64,000 bases of DNA from Vibrio sp. Of7-15 (lineage in GTDB: Bacteria; Pseudomonadota; Gammaproteobacteria; Enterobacterales; Vibrionaceae): the NCBI RefSeq assembly GCF_022347565.1, contig NZ_JAKRGH010000003.1, positions 248,001 through 312,000 of the forward strand, in the 5' to 3' direction. The position numbers were made by a program, and so were the translations under genes. Under the pieces are notes generated by a model. The model was not told the origin of the DNA and ran no database searches. It was given only the letters and a program-made list of their open reading frames with translations. Positions 28,798 to 37,372 of the stretch are shown here, one piece after another. How positions within the stretch are numbered: the stretch's first letter is position 1; each line of letters starts with the position of its first letter.

Positions 28798-29394
28798 CTA
28801 AGCGATACTCTTTTGCGGATTTTCAATAAAGCGGGTTTGCTCGACGGTTAAGAACTGCAAAGCCAATTCACCTACTGAAGCGTAAAATGCGGAACTCTTC
28901 GCCTGCTTCAAGTCGTGGCAAAAACGCTCAAACCAGGTTTGAATATGCCGATTAAAAAAAATCTTTTGCGTGTGCTCACTCCCCGACTCCACCAGCATGG
29001 CCATCACCTCTAATAAGGCAGCGATGTTATCTTCTGGTTCTTTTACCGATTCATCTCTTTCAAAACCCAACTGCGCTAAATCATTACGTAGCTTAGCCAA
29101 CGGCATTTCCATTAAAGAGCCAGTTAAATACCAAGAGCCATAAGGAACCAACTCCCCGCGGCCAATTCCGATAAACAAATCTTGGTACTCATCTGCACAA
29201 CTCATTTCGCTGGTGGTTTGTGCTGATAGCTTCAATAAAGACCACGCAGCCGACATGCCATGATGTTCATCGTGTGTTACGTCCAATTCACTAAGCCATG
29301 TCAGCAGCTCTTGATCGGGTGCTATACGAAACAGACGAGCCAATAAGCCGTAAATATCCACGCGCAGCGCTTGTTGTTCATTAAAGTGATTCAT
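28798..29394 (-). CDS. TorD-family chaperone for formate dehydrogenase
   Basis: 198 residues, mostly helical. The segment YQDLFIGIGRGELVPYGSWYLTG, given in part (ELVPYGSWY), is the signature of TorD/DmsD-type maturation chaperones. These bind the Tat signal of molybdo-enzymes and hold export until the cofactor is loaded. It sits between the poly-ferredoxin and the TAT-target gene, so FdhA is the expected client. Confidence 0.88.
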   Translation of the reverse strand: MNHFNEQQALRVDIYGLLARLFRIAPDQELLTWLSELDVTHDEHHGMSAAWSLLKLSAQTTSEMSCADEYQDLFIGIGRGELVPYGSWYLTGSLMEMPLAKLRNDLAQLGFERDESVKEPEDNIAALLEVMAMLVESGSEHTQKIFFNRHIQTWFERFCHDLKQAKSSAFYASVGELALQFLTVEQTRFIENPQKSIA

Positions 29395-29406
29395 AAAGCG
29401 CCTCTG

Positions 29407-31089
29407 TTATACGTTGAGTTGTTTTTCTGGATGAGCAGATAAATCAGTAAAAATGTCTCTGACTCGGCAGTCTTCACACATTGATAAACGACGCAGAGAG
29501 CTTTCGTCATTGAAATGTGGGTTACCTTGTAACTTTTCAGTCAACATTTTGATCATGGAAGCAGGGGCGAAAGCCGTTCCACAACTAATACAGCAAGCGG
29601 CCTCTTCTTCATGAACCACGACCGCATTTTGACGAGATACTGAATCCCAATTCATTTGCAGTTTCAGTGTTAACACATTTTCAGGGCAAGCTTTTTCACA
29701 TAAACCACACTGAACACAATCTTGTTCAATAAATAGAAGACCTGGGCTGTCCCCTTTTGTATGCAGTGCTCTTGTCGGACATACCGCCACACAACTCATG
29801 CATAACGTACAATCTTGACTAGCACACTCAACAGAACCAAATGGTGCGCCTGCTGGCACTTGAGCGATAACATTGTCTGGGAGGTAATGTGAGGAAAGGT
29901 GATCCAAAGCCGACAGCAAACGTTGGCGTTTATTTCCTTCCAAAGGGGTTGCTTTTCTTACAAGTGGTTTTTCGATCAATACCACTTCTTCTAATGCTTC
30001 AATATGTGCAATTTGAATGCGGTTTTCTTCAAGACCAAGATCCGATAAAAAGGAACGAGCCACTTCCACTTCTTGGCCAAGAACGCGCTGTATTGTCGCG
30101 GGCATACGGCGGCTTGCTAAGAACAGAACCTGTGAAGCGCCATTCACTAATGCAGCAAACCATGTATCCATTCCAACTGATGGCAATTCATCAAGTACGA
30201 TTGGAAGAACATTTTCTGGCATGGTTTTCAGAGCCATTACATTGAAGCTTTCATGACGTTCACTGCAAAACATAACGATGGGCTGCTTACCGCCATGTTG
30301 CTCATATTTCGCCAATACACGTTGAATGAAGTTTTGAGTATTTTGCGCATCTGGCAACGCATAACTGATGGCTTCCGTAGGACATGATGTAGCACACGTC
30401 CCCACTCCTTGACACAAATACGGGTTAATTTGAATGTGATGGCCAGTTTGCTCGCTGCCCACACTGGATAGTGCGCCAGCAGGACACGCATCCACACAAC
30501 GTTCGCACCCTTTTACACCACGTGAACTGTGAGCACAGAGATCGCTATCTAATCGAAAGTATTTGGGTTTATCAAAGGTTCCTTTCAAACCTGGAATTTC
30601 TTCTAGCACTTCAGCAAGTTTTGGATAACCTCGCCCTACTGGGTAATAACCCGGCACAGGCACTTCTTCCGTCATTAAGCCCTTTTGCGTCATGTCTAAC
30701 ACAATATCGAAACTGTTTATGCCAATCGCAACCTGAGATAAATTGACACGGTTTGTTTCAAGCTGACAACTCACTTCAAAAGCGCCTAAAAAACCTCTTA
30801 CTTCCACTTGTGATGCATAATAAATTGAGCCGGGTAACTCAGTGTCACTTTTGGACTCAACTGGTGCATTTAAGTCAGTGCATACCAAAGTCACGCTATT
30901 AAGTTGCTCTGAAAATAGAGGCGCTAATTCCGCAATAATGGCATTAGGACCAATAATCACGAGATTTCCTCGACTTTCATAACTGACCGTCGGCGGGATC
31001 AGGTTTGTCAGTTCAACGGTGCCCGTAATGGCAGCCAAGCGAGCCTGACCATTTTCGGTATTATGTTGTTCTAAGTATTGTTTTAACAT
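29407..31089 (-). CDS. Poly-ferredoxin of the formate dehydrogenase operon
   Basis: 560 residues. An N-terminal region without clusters is followed by several [4Fe-4S] groups: CERCVDAC and CQGVGTCATSC in the first ferredoxin pair, CTLCMSCVAVC and CVQCGLCEKAC in a second, and further Cys pairs near the C-terminus (CCISCG, CEDC). A flavodoxin-like or HdrA/MvhD-like region (KQPIVMFCSERHE) lies between. It probably carries electrons linked to formate oxidation, but the partner is unknown. AGGAATA precedes the ATG. It is the first gene downstream of the -24/-12 promoter at 31229-31244. Confidence 0.9.
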   Translation of the reverse strand: MLKQYLEQHNTENGQARLAAITGTVELTNLIPPTVSYESRGNLVIIGPNAIIAELAPLFSEQLNSVTLVCTDLNAPVESKSDTELPGSIYYASQVEVRGFLGAFEVSCQLETNRVNLSQVAIGINSFDIVLDMTQKGLMTEEVPVPGYYPVGRGYPKLAEVLEEIPGLKGTFDKPKYFRLDSDLCAHSSRGVKGCERCVDACPAGALSSVGSEQTGHHIQINPYLCQGVGTCATSCPTEAISYALPDAQNTQNFIQRVLAKYEQHGGKQPIVMFCSERHESFNVMALKTMPENVLPIVLDELPSVGMDTWFAALVNGASQVLFLASRRMPATIQRVLGQEVEVARSFLSDLGLEENRIQIAHIEALEEVVLIEKPLVRKATPLEGNKRQRLLSALDHLSSHYLPDNVIAQVPAGAPFGSVECASQDCTLCMSCVAVCPTRALHTKGDSPGLLFIEQDCVQCGLCEKACPENVLTLKLQMNWDSVSRQNAVVVHEEEAACCISCGTAFAPASMIKMLTEKLQGNPHFNDESSLRRLSMCEDCRVRDIFTDLSAHPEKQLNV

Positions 31090-31228
31090 TGCTATTCCTG
31101 TGCCTTCATAAAATGGCGGCTGCTACTGAGTAAAATTGTTTAGTCTTTTTGTTGTTCACTCAGCACGTTTTAAATCAACTAGTTGCAGCTGGTTTTGCAC
31201 GACTGACTTATTGCTCATGTCTATAAAC

Positions 31229-31244
31229 TGCAAGTACTGAACCA
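31229..31244 (-). promoter_or_regulatory. Sigma-54 (-24/-12) promoter for the poly-ferredoxin/fdh operon
   Basis: On the minus strand TGGTTC-AGTAC-TTGCA gives the invariant GG and GC with ten bases between them, as in TGGCAC-N5-TTGCW. The predicted start of transcription is near 31217, about 130 bases before the ATG at 31089. Two copies of the 17-bp enhancer-like motif lie 77 and 110 bases upstream. Confidence 0.72.
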
Positions 31245-31312
31245 AGTTGAAAAAGAAAAAAATGACCTAAATGGAGCTAAAGTCCGTTGTGTGATTTTGA
31301 AGGATTGATGAG

Positions 31313-31329
31313 TGAGACATTTTGACCCA
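31313..31329 (+). promoter_or_regulatory. Enhancer-like 17-bp motif, fdh site 1
   Basis: TGAGACATTTTGACCCA. It differs by one base from each of the two copies upstream of tupA. Its centre is about 77 bases upstream of the fdh -24 element. Likely binding site of the NtrC-type regulator at 39394-40878. Confidence 0.7.
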
Positions 31330-31345
31330 ACCGATAATGTTCTAG

Positions 31346-31362
31346 TCAGCCAAAATGTCCCG
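31346..31362 (-). promoter_or_regulatory. Enhancer-like 17-bp motif, degenerate fdh site 2
   Basis: On the minus strand CGGGACATTTTGGCTGA keeps the core GGACATTTTG and lies 33 bases from site 1, in opposite orientation. About 11 of 17 positions agree, so it is weaker. A further partial copy (TGAGACA on the minus strand, 31383-31389) lies in the 3' end of the DUF3306 gene. Confidence 0.4.
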
Positions 31363-31367
31363 TTTGC

Positions 31368-31961
31368 TCATGTGGTCTTTTTTGTCTCATGATCCAATAG
31401 TGGTAATTCATCGCTTTCTTTCGGTTGATTTGATGCTGTATCTAGGCCTACTTCTGAATCACTCAGCACAAGCGCTTCCTCACAATTGGCTGGTGCATTT
31501 TCATCATCAAACTCATTAACAGGCCGTATGGTTTGCTCACTTTCTAGCTCAGATTCTGACGATGTTTCTTTTACCCAGTTGCGTAGCCCTTCAGCCACAT
31601 CACTCCCCAGTGTTTTTACTGCGCTGTAGTCGTGGTCGTAATCATTCAACCCGTCAACCACGTTAAATTCATCACTTAAAAACATCTTTCTGAGTGCCGC
31701 TTTCTTTACTTCTTTCTCAACACCTTTTGCTAAAAACGCAGAAACGGAACTGTCACCATTAATGGATTCAACATCAGACAAAGACAGATTCTGCTCTTGA
31801 GTCGTCTCTTCTGAATCGGCTTCATGATGTAATACTTCACCAAAGGGATCTTGCTCTACTTCAGTCTCTGTGTTCTTTGCCTGATCTAACTCAACCGCAT
31901 TTTCTTGATGGGAATCAGTGAGTTTTCTCTCTGACCAACGCTTAAAGAAGTTAGTTGCCAC
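31368..31961 (-). CDS. DUF3306 family protein of formate dehydrogenase clusters
   Basis: About 197 residues, acidic and rich in Glu, Asp and Ser, apparently largely disordered except for the N-terminal FFKRWSERK and a central FLSDEFNVVDGLNDYDHDY segment typical of DUF3306. A GTG at 31961 preceded by GGGAGG at five bases is the best start; an upstream ATG at 31976 would add five residues. It overlaps the DUF3305 gene by 11 bases. Its biochemical role is unknown; it always travels with fdh genes as far as I recall. Confidence 0.82.
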   Translation of the reverse strand: MATNFFKRWSERKLTDSHQENAVELDQAKNTETEVEQDPFGEVLHHEADSEETTQEQNLSLSDVESINGDSSVSAFLAKGVEKEVKKAALRKMFLSDEFNVVDGLNDYDHDYSAVKTLGSDVAEGLRNWVKETSSESELESEQTIRPVNEFDDENAPANCEEALVLSDSEVGLDTASNQPKESDELPLLDHETKKTT

Positions 31962-32466
31962 AAGCCCTCCCCGCACCTCTACGCTTCTTACGACGAACTT
32001 CTAACAACTCACCATGGCGGCCAATAAACGCTTCAAGCCACGCTTGAATGGGTAAAGGCATATCCACAGACAGCACCAAATAGTCACTGTCCATGAAGTC
32101 CCCAACAATAGATTGAGAAGCAGTAACCGCAATCGGTGTGGGAGTCGTGTCTGTGGATTCTTGTTCAAAAGCAAAGAACAATTTCGGCTCACGTGAGCTC
32201 AAGTTAAAACGGTAATCCGTTCTTTCATCTCGGTAGATTTCTAATACAAAATCACACCAAATTGATTCCGTTTCATCGCTTGTTTGCGCTTCATCGCACG
32301 CTGCATTTTTCGGCTGTAACTTGATGTTAGAAACCTGCCAACTGGAGGTTTCCCAGCGTCCAACTTGCTTATGCTCTTGGATTAGCTCGAAACAAATTGG
32401 CCAAGTATCTTCTGTTTTTTCTACGGCATTAGAGAGCGGTTCACGAAGGGGGGATATCGTTGTCAT
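31951..32466 (-). CDS. DUF3305 family protein of formate dehydrogenase clusters
   Basis: 171 residues with the DUF3305 pattern: an N-terminal WPICFELIQEHKQVGRWETSSWQV and a later AWLEAFIGRHGELLEVRRKKRRG basic tail, each quoted in part. It resembles MoxR/FdhE-like accessory factors only in context. AAAGGAT lies before the ATG. A -24/-12 promoter match lies 55 bases upstream, divergent from that of fdhD. Confidence 0.82.
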   Translation of the reverse strand: MTTISPLREPLSNAVEKTEDTWPICFELIQEHKQVGRWETSSWQVSNIKLQPKNAACDEAQTSDETESIWCDFVLEIYRDERTDYRFNLSSREPKLFFAFEQESTDTTPTPIAVTASQSIVGDFMDSDYLVLSVDMPLPIQAWLEAFIGRHGELLEVRRKKRRGAGRACGN

Positions 32467-32520
32467 TCAATGATCCTTTGTTAAGGGAACTCGTTTCGTT
32501 CGTGTTATCGCCCTCTATAA

Positions 32521-32536
32521 AGCAAGACTCAGACCA
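32521..32536 (-). promoter_or_regulatory. Sigma-54 (-24/-12) promoter match for DUF3305-DUF3306
   Basis: On the minus strand TGGTCT-GAGTC-TTGCT has the correct GG-N10-GC spacing. The predicted start near 32510 gives a leader of about 44 bases. No copy of the 17-bp motif is seen within this gap. Confidence 0.55.
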
Positions 32537-32569
32537 CAAGAAGCAGACCTAAAAATAAAGGAAAATAAG

Positions 32570-32585
32570 TGGAATAAAGCTTGCT
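32570..32585 (+). promoter_or_regulatory. Sigma-54 (-24/-12) promoter match for fdhD
   Basis: TGGAAT-AAAGC-TTGCT has the correct GG-N10-GC spacing and lies 45 bases before the GTG start. It is divergent from the DUF3305 promoter match only 33 bases away. Confidence 0.55.
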
Positions 32586-32629
32586 TATAGCCACTAACCT
32601 CGAACTAATTCAATCAATGGAGATCTGCT

Positions 32630-33499
32630 GTGAGTCACCCACCAAAAATTATAAAGACAGGCCCAGTACCCAACCAAACCATCAGTGTAGAAGTCATGGA
32701 TGAATACGGTGAACTGATCACCAAACACGTCGCGTGTGAAAGGCCCTTAACCGTATTACTGAACTGGAAAGAAGTGGTCACCCTAATGACACTCGGCGCA
32801 CGTCCAGATGCCTTAGTATTAGGCTATTTAAAAAACCAAAGCTTTATCGAAGACATCAACGCACTTGATTCCATTATTGTGGATTGGGAAACCAACTCAG
32901 CGGCAGTTATTACTAAAGAAAACACGGAACACTTAGAGAAAAAACTACAAAAGAAAACAGTCACATCTGGGTGTGGTCAAGGCACCATGTATGGCAACGT
33001 AATGAAGAAACTGGAAAACTACCAAGTTCCTCAAGTCACCATCAAACAATCCACCATTTACGAAACACTGGAAGCCCTTACCCACCATAATGAAACCTAT
33101 AAAAATGCGGGTGGTGTTCATGGTTGTGCCGTATGCCAAGGCGCTAACATTCTTTCGTTTGTGGAAGATGTGGGTCGCCATAATGCTGTCGATACACTGG
33201 CAGGTGAAATGTGGCTTAAAGGGGAAACAGGTGAAAATAAAATCTTCTACACTACGGGGCGTTTAACCTCAGAAATGGTGATTAAAGTGGCGCAAATGGG
33301 CATTCCAGTTCTACTCTCACGCTCTGGTGTGACACAAATGGGCTTAGATCTCGCAAAACAGTTCGGTATCACCACCATTGCAAGAGCCAAAGGCCACCGT
33401 TTCCAAGTATTTACGGGTCACCAAAATATGCAATTTGATGTCAAAGGTGAGCAAGCTCAATCAACCCATGTTACTGACTCAGAATCACTGGCTGAATAA
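32630..33499 (+). CDS. fdhD: Formate dehydrogenase sulfurtransferase FdhD
   Basis: 289 residues beginning at a GTG with GGAG seven bases upstream. The family's conserved Cys pair is present in GVHGCAVCQGANI, followed by VEDVGRHNAVDTLAGE and the TGRLTSEMVIK segment. FdhD passes sulfur from IscS to the bis-MGD cofactor so that formate dehydrogenase becomes active. It is divergent from DUF3305/DUF3306 and is followed five bases later by the regulator gene. Confidence 0.95.
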   Translation: MSHPPKIIKTGPVPNQTISVEVMDEYGELITKHVACERPLTVLLNWKEVVTLMTLGARPDALVLGYLKNQSFIEDINALDSIIVDWETNSAAVITKENTEHLEKKLQKKTVTSGCGQGTMYGNVMKKLENYQVPQVTIKQSTIYETLEALTHHNETYKNAGGVHGCAVCQGANILSFVEDVGRHNAVDTLAGEMWLKGETGENKIFYTTGRLTSEMVIKVAQMGIPVLLSRSGVTQMGLDLAKQFGITTIARAKGHRFQVFTGHQNMQFDVKGEQAQSTHVTDSESLAE

Positions 33500-33504
33500 A
33501 CCTT

Positions 33505-34401
33505 ATGACCACACCAGAATTTATGAACGCCAAGCAAGTGGCCGAATATTTGGATTTAAATGAAAAGAAAGTCTACACCCTTGCTAACGATGGCCAGCTC
33601 CCTGCCACCAAAGTCACGGGTAAATGGCTGTTTCCTAAATCTTTGCTGGATAAGTGGCTCATTGAGTCTTGCCATAATGGCGCCTTTAACGATCGCCTAT
33701 TAATTGCAGGTTCGGATGATCCTCTATTGCAGCTGGCGGTTGGAGAAATGGCCAATCAACTTGGCAGTACAGCGTTAGTTGGCTATACCTCAACGGGAAC
33801 ACGTCAAGGGCTTTCGATGCTCAGCAAAGGCCATGTTGATATTTGTGCGATTCATTGGGGCCGTGCCAGTGAAGCCCCTTTGCGCCACCCTGCGTTGTTA
33901 CAACAATACGCCGGAAGCCGAAACTGGGTGCTTATTCATGCCTATGAGCGAGTGCAAGGGTTGATCATAAGCCCCAAACTAATGGGTAAAATCAGCGATC
34001 CTATAGAGTTAACCTCACAGCAATATCAATGGGCATTAAGACAAGAAGGCGCAGGCAGTCTGCGAGCGTTGGAAGAATGGCTGCAAAATAAAGGCAATGT
34101 ATTAGATAACTTAAACCAACAAGATGTCTATTACAGCGAACGGGAGTTAGGCTCTGCCATTGCTCGTGGCTGTGCCGATGTGGGCTGTGGAAGCGAAAGT
34201 ACTGCTGGAGAATTTAACCTTTCTTTTTTGCCACTCTTTACTGAAGCGTTTGAGTTGGTGATCCCTAAAAACATCTATTTCCGCTCTTTAGTGCAACAAC
34301 TACTACAAACACTACAAAAACCAGAAACACAGGCCAAAGGCGATCAATTTGGCGGTTATAATTTCACAAATACCAGCAAGCAAGTATGGGGCTCCGAGTA
34401 A
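33505..34401 (+). CDS. Helix-turn-helix protein with periplasmic-binding-type sensor domain
   Basis: 298 residues. The N-terminal 55 residues form an excisionase/MerR-type DNA-binding domain (MNAKQVAEYLDLNEKKVYTLANDGQLP, in part). The rest is a PBP-like domain of the kind seen in ModE-like or molybdate-related regulators (GSDDPLLQLAVGEMA, GYTSTGTRQGLSMLSKGHVDICAIHWG). No signal peptide, so it works in the cytoplasm. It begins five bases after fdhD, so the two are co-transcribed. An oxyanion such as tungstate or molybdate, or a pterin, is a reasonable guess for the ligand; this is inference. Confidence 0.8.
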   Translation: MTTPEFMNAKQVAEYLDLNEKKVYTLANDGQLPATKVTGKWLFPKSLLDKWLIESCHNGAFNDRLLIAGSDDPLLQLAVGEMANQLGSTALVGYTSTGTRQGLSMLSKGHVDICAIHWGRASEAPLRHPALLQQYAGSRNWVLIHAYERVQGLIISPKLMGKISDPIELTSQQYQWALRQEGAGSLRALEEWLQNKGNVLDNLNQQDVYYSERELGSAIARGCADVGCGSESTAGEFNLSFLPLFTEAFELVIPKNIYFRSLVQQLLQTLQKPETQAKGDQFGGYNFTNTSKQVWGSE

Positions 34402-34705
34402 GACTCTTTATTTCAATGAGCCACGCGGTCAACGTGACTCATTGAAAGGATCATAAGCAAATACACCCTCTATAATTACTAATAAATATTATAAAAATAA
34501 AAGTGATGAGCATTCCAAGCCTGTAGATTATTTTTCCGTCTATTTCAAAAATAAATGATTGATATCTCATATATGAAATAACAAAAAGCAAAGATTCTCA
34601 GGTAGTCTTTATTCTGACTAGGTTAATTAATATCGTTGAAAACTCAGATTTAGTGCTTTTAACGGCGCGAGTTAGCTAAAATTAGAATAAGAAACTGGTT
34701 GATTA
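34402..34705. other. 304-base gap before the hybrid kinase gene
   Basis: Contains the long inverted repeat at 34411-34447, then AT-rich sequence with no credible reading frame. Neither the 17-bp motif nor a -24/-12 element is found here, so the hybrid kinase gene does not appear to share the sigma-54 control. Confidence 0.5.
34411..34447. repeat. Long inverted repeat after the HTH/PBP regulator gene
   Basis: 15-base arms TTTCAATGAGCCACG (34411-34425) and CGTGACTCATTGAAA (34433-34447) pair except at one position, with a 7-base loop. No T-run follows on either strand, so it is not a standard terminator; it could protect the transcript end or be a protein-binding site. Confidence 0.7.
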
Positions 34706-37372
34706 ATGGCTGTAATAAACTCTTTATCGCTAAAAGCTCGAATACAAATCTTGGTTTTTACCCCACTCTTCTGTGGTTTATTGTTGGTCACTCACCTGCT
34801 TCATGATAAATATATCGAACTACAATCGCTCGCTACCATAACTCAACGTTTTGCACGCTTTTCAGAGATTGATTTAGAACTACAGACTCTTTATGCGACC
34901 AGAAATAAAATCACCACTAGCTTTCCTAGTGCCATTGAGTTTACCCAACCCATCAAAATCATAGATAAGCTATTAAAAGAACCTCAAACACAGAACTTAT
35001 TCTCTAATGTTGCACCAAAATACAAAGTGCTAGCAGATGATCTAAATGAGTTGAAAGTGACATTGTCACAAAACAATACCCTCAATGATTGGTTTATATG
35101 GAGTAAGCTCCTGACTGAATGGCTAGAAAATTACCTCAATATGACCGAAACCAGTTCATTAAGCATTACCGCCACGGATATACACCGCTCATTAAGTGCT
35201 TATCACTTACTCAAGCGCCTACAAAGCCTAACCTACGATGAGTTTCATTTATTAAATATTGTGAGCCAAACCAATCATTTTTCTTTTACTAATAAGCAAA
35301 AATTGATTGAAAATATTGCCAAGCAAGAAGAAATATTCAATCGTTATATTTCTGTTTTTTCGACTCCACAACAGGTCGCCGACTTTCTTGCCATCCTCTC
35401 TGAACCAGCCTTTGTTGCCAGCAACCAAGCACGAAACCAACTGCTTCATAACAAGTCATTTGAACTCAATAGTTCACTTTTGATGGCTCGCATGAAAATG
35501 CTACACGCCCTCATCACTGGCGCCGAACAAGAGATTAAAGACCGTAGCCAACAGGCTTATGAGCGAGAACAACGTGTTTTTTTATTTAGTATCTTTGCTT
35601 TCATCATTACGGGAGGACTGCTCTACTACTTATCATCCGCCCTTTGCTCACGCCTCCTTGGAGCGATATTCGAAATCACCACAAAGATGAAGGAAATCGA
35701 ATACAACAAGAACTACGAAGCCACAATAGACATTAAAGGAAATGATGAGCTGAGCCAACTGGCCACTACCTTAAACCATCTAACATTAGAGCGAAAAAGC
35801 AGTGAGCAACGGATCATCCAAGCCAAAGAAGCTGCAGAGAAAGCCAATCAGGCTAAGAGTACCTTTTTAGCTAACATGTCTCATGAAATCCGCACTCCCC
35901 TGAACGGTGTGATCGGCATGACCAATATTTTAAGCAATTCAGACCTAACCGCAGAACAAAAAGAATACCTGCGTACCATCGATTCTTCTTCTAACTCATT
36001 ACTTGGCATATTAAATGACATTCTTGATCTGTCTAAAATTGAGTCAGGGAGTATGCAGCTCTCTCCCACTGCCGTGCAGCTAAACAGCATTATTTATGAC
36101 GCTGTCGAAATCATACTACCCAAAGTCAAAGAAAAATCATTGCATATTGATGTTTCAGTAAAAAACATCCCTCACCTATGCCTGTTAGACGGACTAAGGT
36201 TTAAGCAAATCTTAATGAATTTACTCTCCAATGCCGTTAAATTTACTGAATCAGGTCAAATTCACGTTCATGCCTCTGTCAGCGCTACAGAAACGCCTTA
36301 CATTAATGTCACCGTGCAAGATTCTGGCATTGGCATTGACAAAGATAACCTACGTTCCATTTTTTCTCCTTTTACTCAAGAAGACGACTCCATTACTCGT
36401 CGTTTTGGAGGCACTGGACTTGGCCTAAGTATCTGTAAGCAACTCATTGAAATGATGAAAGGCCATATTTCGGTCGATAGTCAAAGAAACAAAGGAAGCT
36501 GCTTTTCATTTTCTATTCCTTTGAACGTAATGTCTTATTTCGACCCTAGAACACCCCAACTTCAAAATAAAAGCGTTTTAGTTGTCGATCCAGACCCTCG
36601 ATCCATTAGCTACTTAATTCAAGAACTTAACGAATGGGGGTTAGTGCCTCTTCCTTACTTAAGCTTGGGCCAAGCCAGCTTTCAGCAACAAAAAAACAGC
36701 CCCCCTGACTTCTTAATTGTAAAATACGATAACAATGAGGGCTGGGCTGAAGAACTGGAACAACTGCTGTATCAACTACCAGAAAAAAAAACCGTCATTT
36801 TATTTTCTGAGTTAGGAGCACCATTACCAGCTCTAGAAGTGACCAATACAATTGATAATACTCCTTTTCCTATTCGCGGCGAGCGCTTAAAAGAAACCTT
36901 GTTGGCACACTTAACACCAAACAACAACGCCAATACCACGAATAACCCGGCCAATGTTCAAGGTGCGTCGATATTAATTGTTGAAGACAATGCCGCCAAC
37001 CAAAAAGTCGCTGATGTAACTTTAATGCGTGCAGGCTATAACACGAAGATCGCCTGTCATGGTCAAGAAGCTGTAGAAATGTGGAAACAAGGACAATTTG
37101 ATGTGGTGTTAATGGATTGCATGATGCCCGTGATGGATGGCTTAACCGCAACGAAGATCATCCGGCAATATGAAGCGCTACACGATCTTAACCCAATCCC
37201 AATTATCGCTCTTACCGCCAGTGTAGCCGATGAAGATATTGCCCGTTGTTATCAAGCCGGCATGAATGACTATGTGGCCAAGCCATTTCGCAAGCAAACG
37301 TTAATTGAATGCATTGAGAAACAGCTTTCTCCTACTAGCCCAGTAACCTATGTTTCAACTAATGGAAGCTAG
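34706..37372 (+). CDS. Hybrid sensor histidine kinase
   Basis: 888 residues. Membrane helix at about 14-30, a helical periplasmic sensor of about 255 residues, a second helix (about 290-310), HAMP, and a HisKA domain with the phospho-His in [16 protein letters not shown] (about 393). An HATPase with [11 protein letters not shown] and GGTGLGLSI follows, then a degenerate receiver ([10 protein letters not shown], no phospho-Asp seen) and a true receiver with [12 protein letters not shown] (about 803). No Hpt domain is attached, so a separate phosphotransfer protein is needed. The architecture resembles BarA/TorS. Its 3' end overlaps the convergent kinase gene by 18 bases. Confidence 0.9.
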   Translation: MAVINSLSLKARIQILVFTPLFCGLLLVTHLLHDKYIELQSLATITQRFARFSEIDLELQTLYATRNKITTSFPSAIEFTQPIKIIDKLLKEPQTQNLFSNVAPKYKVLADDLNELKVTLSQNNTLNDWFIWSKLLTEWLENYLNMTETSSLSITATDIHRSLSAYHLLKRLQSLTYDEFHLLNIVSQTNHFSFTNKQKLIENIAKQEEIFNRYISVFSTPQQVADFLAILSEPAFVASNQARNQLLHNKSFELNSSLLMARMKMLHALITGAEQEIKDRSQQAYEREQRVFLFSIFAFIITGGLLYYLSSALCSRLLGAIFEITTKMKEIEYNKNYEATIDIKGNDELSQLATTLNHLTLERKSSEQRIIQAKEAAEKANQAKSTFLANMSHEIRTPLNGVIGMTNILSNSDLTAEQKEYLRTIDSSSNSLLGILNDILDLSKIESGSMQLSPTAVQLNSIIYDAVEIILPKVKEKSLHIDVSVKNIPHLCLLDGLRFKQILMNLLSNAVKFTESGQIHVHASVSATETPYINVTVQDSGIGIDKDNLRSIFSPFTQEDDSITRRFGGTGLGLSICKQLIEMMKGHISVDSQRNKGSCFSFSIPLNVMSYFDPRTPQLQNKSVLVVDPDPRSISYLIQELNEWGLVPLPYLSLGQASFQQQKNSPPDFLIVKYDNNEGWAEELEQLLYQLPEKKTVILFSELGAPLPALEVTNTIDNTPFPIRGERLKETLLAHLTPNNNANTTNNPANVQGASILIVEDNAANQKVADVTLMRAGYNTKIACHGQEAVEMWKQGQFDVVLMDCMMPVMDGLTATKIIRQYEALHDLNPIPIIALTASVADEDIARCYQAGMNDYVAKPFRKQTLIECIEKQLSPTSPVTYVSTNGS

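Noticed and set aside
29449-29466. Further copy of the 17-bp motif inside the poly-ferredoxin gene
   Set aside because: Only about 13 of 17 positions agree, and it lies in coding sequence far from any -24/-12 element.
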